From assembly GCA_002478575.1 (NCBI GenBank), contig DLOX01000290.1:1-22478 (forward strand): DNA of 22,478 bases. Direction: 5' to 3'. The stretch is from Sphingomonadales bacterium UBA7473 (lineage in GTDB: Bacteria > Pseudomonadota > Alphaproteobacteria > Sphingomonadales > Sphingomonadaceae). Position 1 is the stretch's first letter; the number at the start of each line of letters is the position of its first letter. The translations under genes and the position numbers were made by a program. This document shows positions 22,014 to 22,478 of the stretch, piece by piece. Below the pieces are notes generated by a model. It searched no databases and was not told the DNA's origin. It saw nothing but the letters and a program-made list of their open reading frames with translations.

Positions 22014-22478
22014 CTACCCCGTCCGAAACGCGTTGGTAATTGGATAGCGCCGATCCCGGCCGAAGTTGCGCTTGCCGAGCTTGACACCGGGAGGCGCTTG
22101 GCGGCGTTTATACTCGGCGATGCAGAGCAAGCGTTCGATCCGCGTCACAACTGCGCGGTCAAAGCCACGGGCCGCCACTTCATCGACGGAGAGTTCTTCT
22201 TCGACGAGGCCGAGCAGAATCGCATCCAGTTCCGGATAGTCGGGCAAGCTGTCTGAATCCTTCTGATCGGGGCGGAGCTCTGCGCTTGGGGGCTTGGTGA
22301 TGATCGACACCGGCATCACCGGACCATCAGGCCCCAATCCAAGGCGCGGCTTATTCTCATTTCGCCATTTGGAGATGGTAAAGACCGTCATTTTATAGGC
22401 GTCTTTGAGCGGGTTATAGCCGCCCGCCATATCGCCATAGATGGTCGCATAGCCAACGCTCATCTCGCTCTTGTTGCC
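22014..22478 (-). CDS. nadE: Glutamine-dependent NAD+ synthetase, C-terminal part
   Basis: Last step of NAD synthesis, amidating nicotinic acid adenine dinucleotide. The gene runs off the window, so only the last 154 residues are present. They begin NKSEMSVGYATIYGDMAGGY, a conserved synthetase block in which the acidic residues bind substrate. PLKDAYKMTVF, the PSAELRPDQKDSDSLPDY loop and the C-terminal YKRRQAPPGVKLGKRNFGRD follow, all typical of the NadE synthetase domain. The glutaminase domain, if present, would be outside the window; this type usually has one, so the gene is probably the long form. Confidence 0.93.
   Translation of the reverse strand, partial: GNKSEMSVGYATIYGDMAGGYNPLKDAYKMTVFTISKWRNENKPRLGLGPDGPVMPVSIITKPPSAELRPDQKDSDSLPDYPELDAILLGLVEEELSVDEVAARGFDRAVVTRIERLLCIAEYKRRQAPPGVKLGKRNFGRDRRYPITNAFRTG

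Overview
This window looks like chromosomal DNA from an alphaproteobacterium, most likely a member of the Sphingomonadales. That placement is an inference from protein style, moderately high GC, the suc-lpd arrangement, a PspF/PspA locus, a YbjN-proC pair and abundant palindromic intergenic repeats. It was not confirmed by any search. Gene density is high, there is no stretch over 300 bases without a gene, and no insertion sequence, prophage or CRISPR array was seen.

Layout. 1-5316 (+) carries the 2-oxoglutarate dehydrogenase genes sucA (5' end outside the window), sucB and lpd. A small DUF433/DUF5615 toxin-antitoxin-like pair sits between sucB and lpd. 5339-6766 (+) holds two membrane proteins: a shortened protein resembling the SEDS (RodA/FtsW) family, and a TRIC/UPF0126 channel. 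6774-7797 is a divergent pair, a four-helix membrane protein and a TetR regulator, separated by two near-identical palindromic operators. 7819-9894 (-) is a small membrane protein gene followed by ribD and ribE; ribD contains an in-frame palindromic insertion. 9992-11717 (+) holds a thiolase and a stand-alone rplQ. 11744-12157 (-) is a SufE-like gene whose 3' end contains a terminator for rplQ.

12332-15494 is an expanded phage-shock-protein (Psp) locus. Divergently transcribed pspF faces a sigma-54 promoter that drives, in order, a 51-residue exported peptide, pspA, pspB, a mini-PspC, pspC and four further small membrane proteins. These four end in coiled coils; three of them share a tail motif with PspC. 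This is the most distinctive part of the window.

16580-19818 (+) holds ybjN-like, proC, ilvE and an exported protein of unknown function. tRNA-Gln(UUG), typA/bipA and, on the minus strand, the 3' part of nadE complete the window. Two copies of a palindromic intergenic repeat lie at 12226-12324 and 21884-22003.

Functionally, the window joins central carbon metabolism (suc/lpd, thiolase), cofactor synthesis (riboflavin, NAD, Fe-S), amino-acid synthesis (proC, ilvE), translation (rplQ, tRNA-Gln, bipA) and envelope stress (psp).
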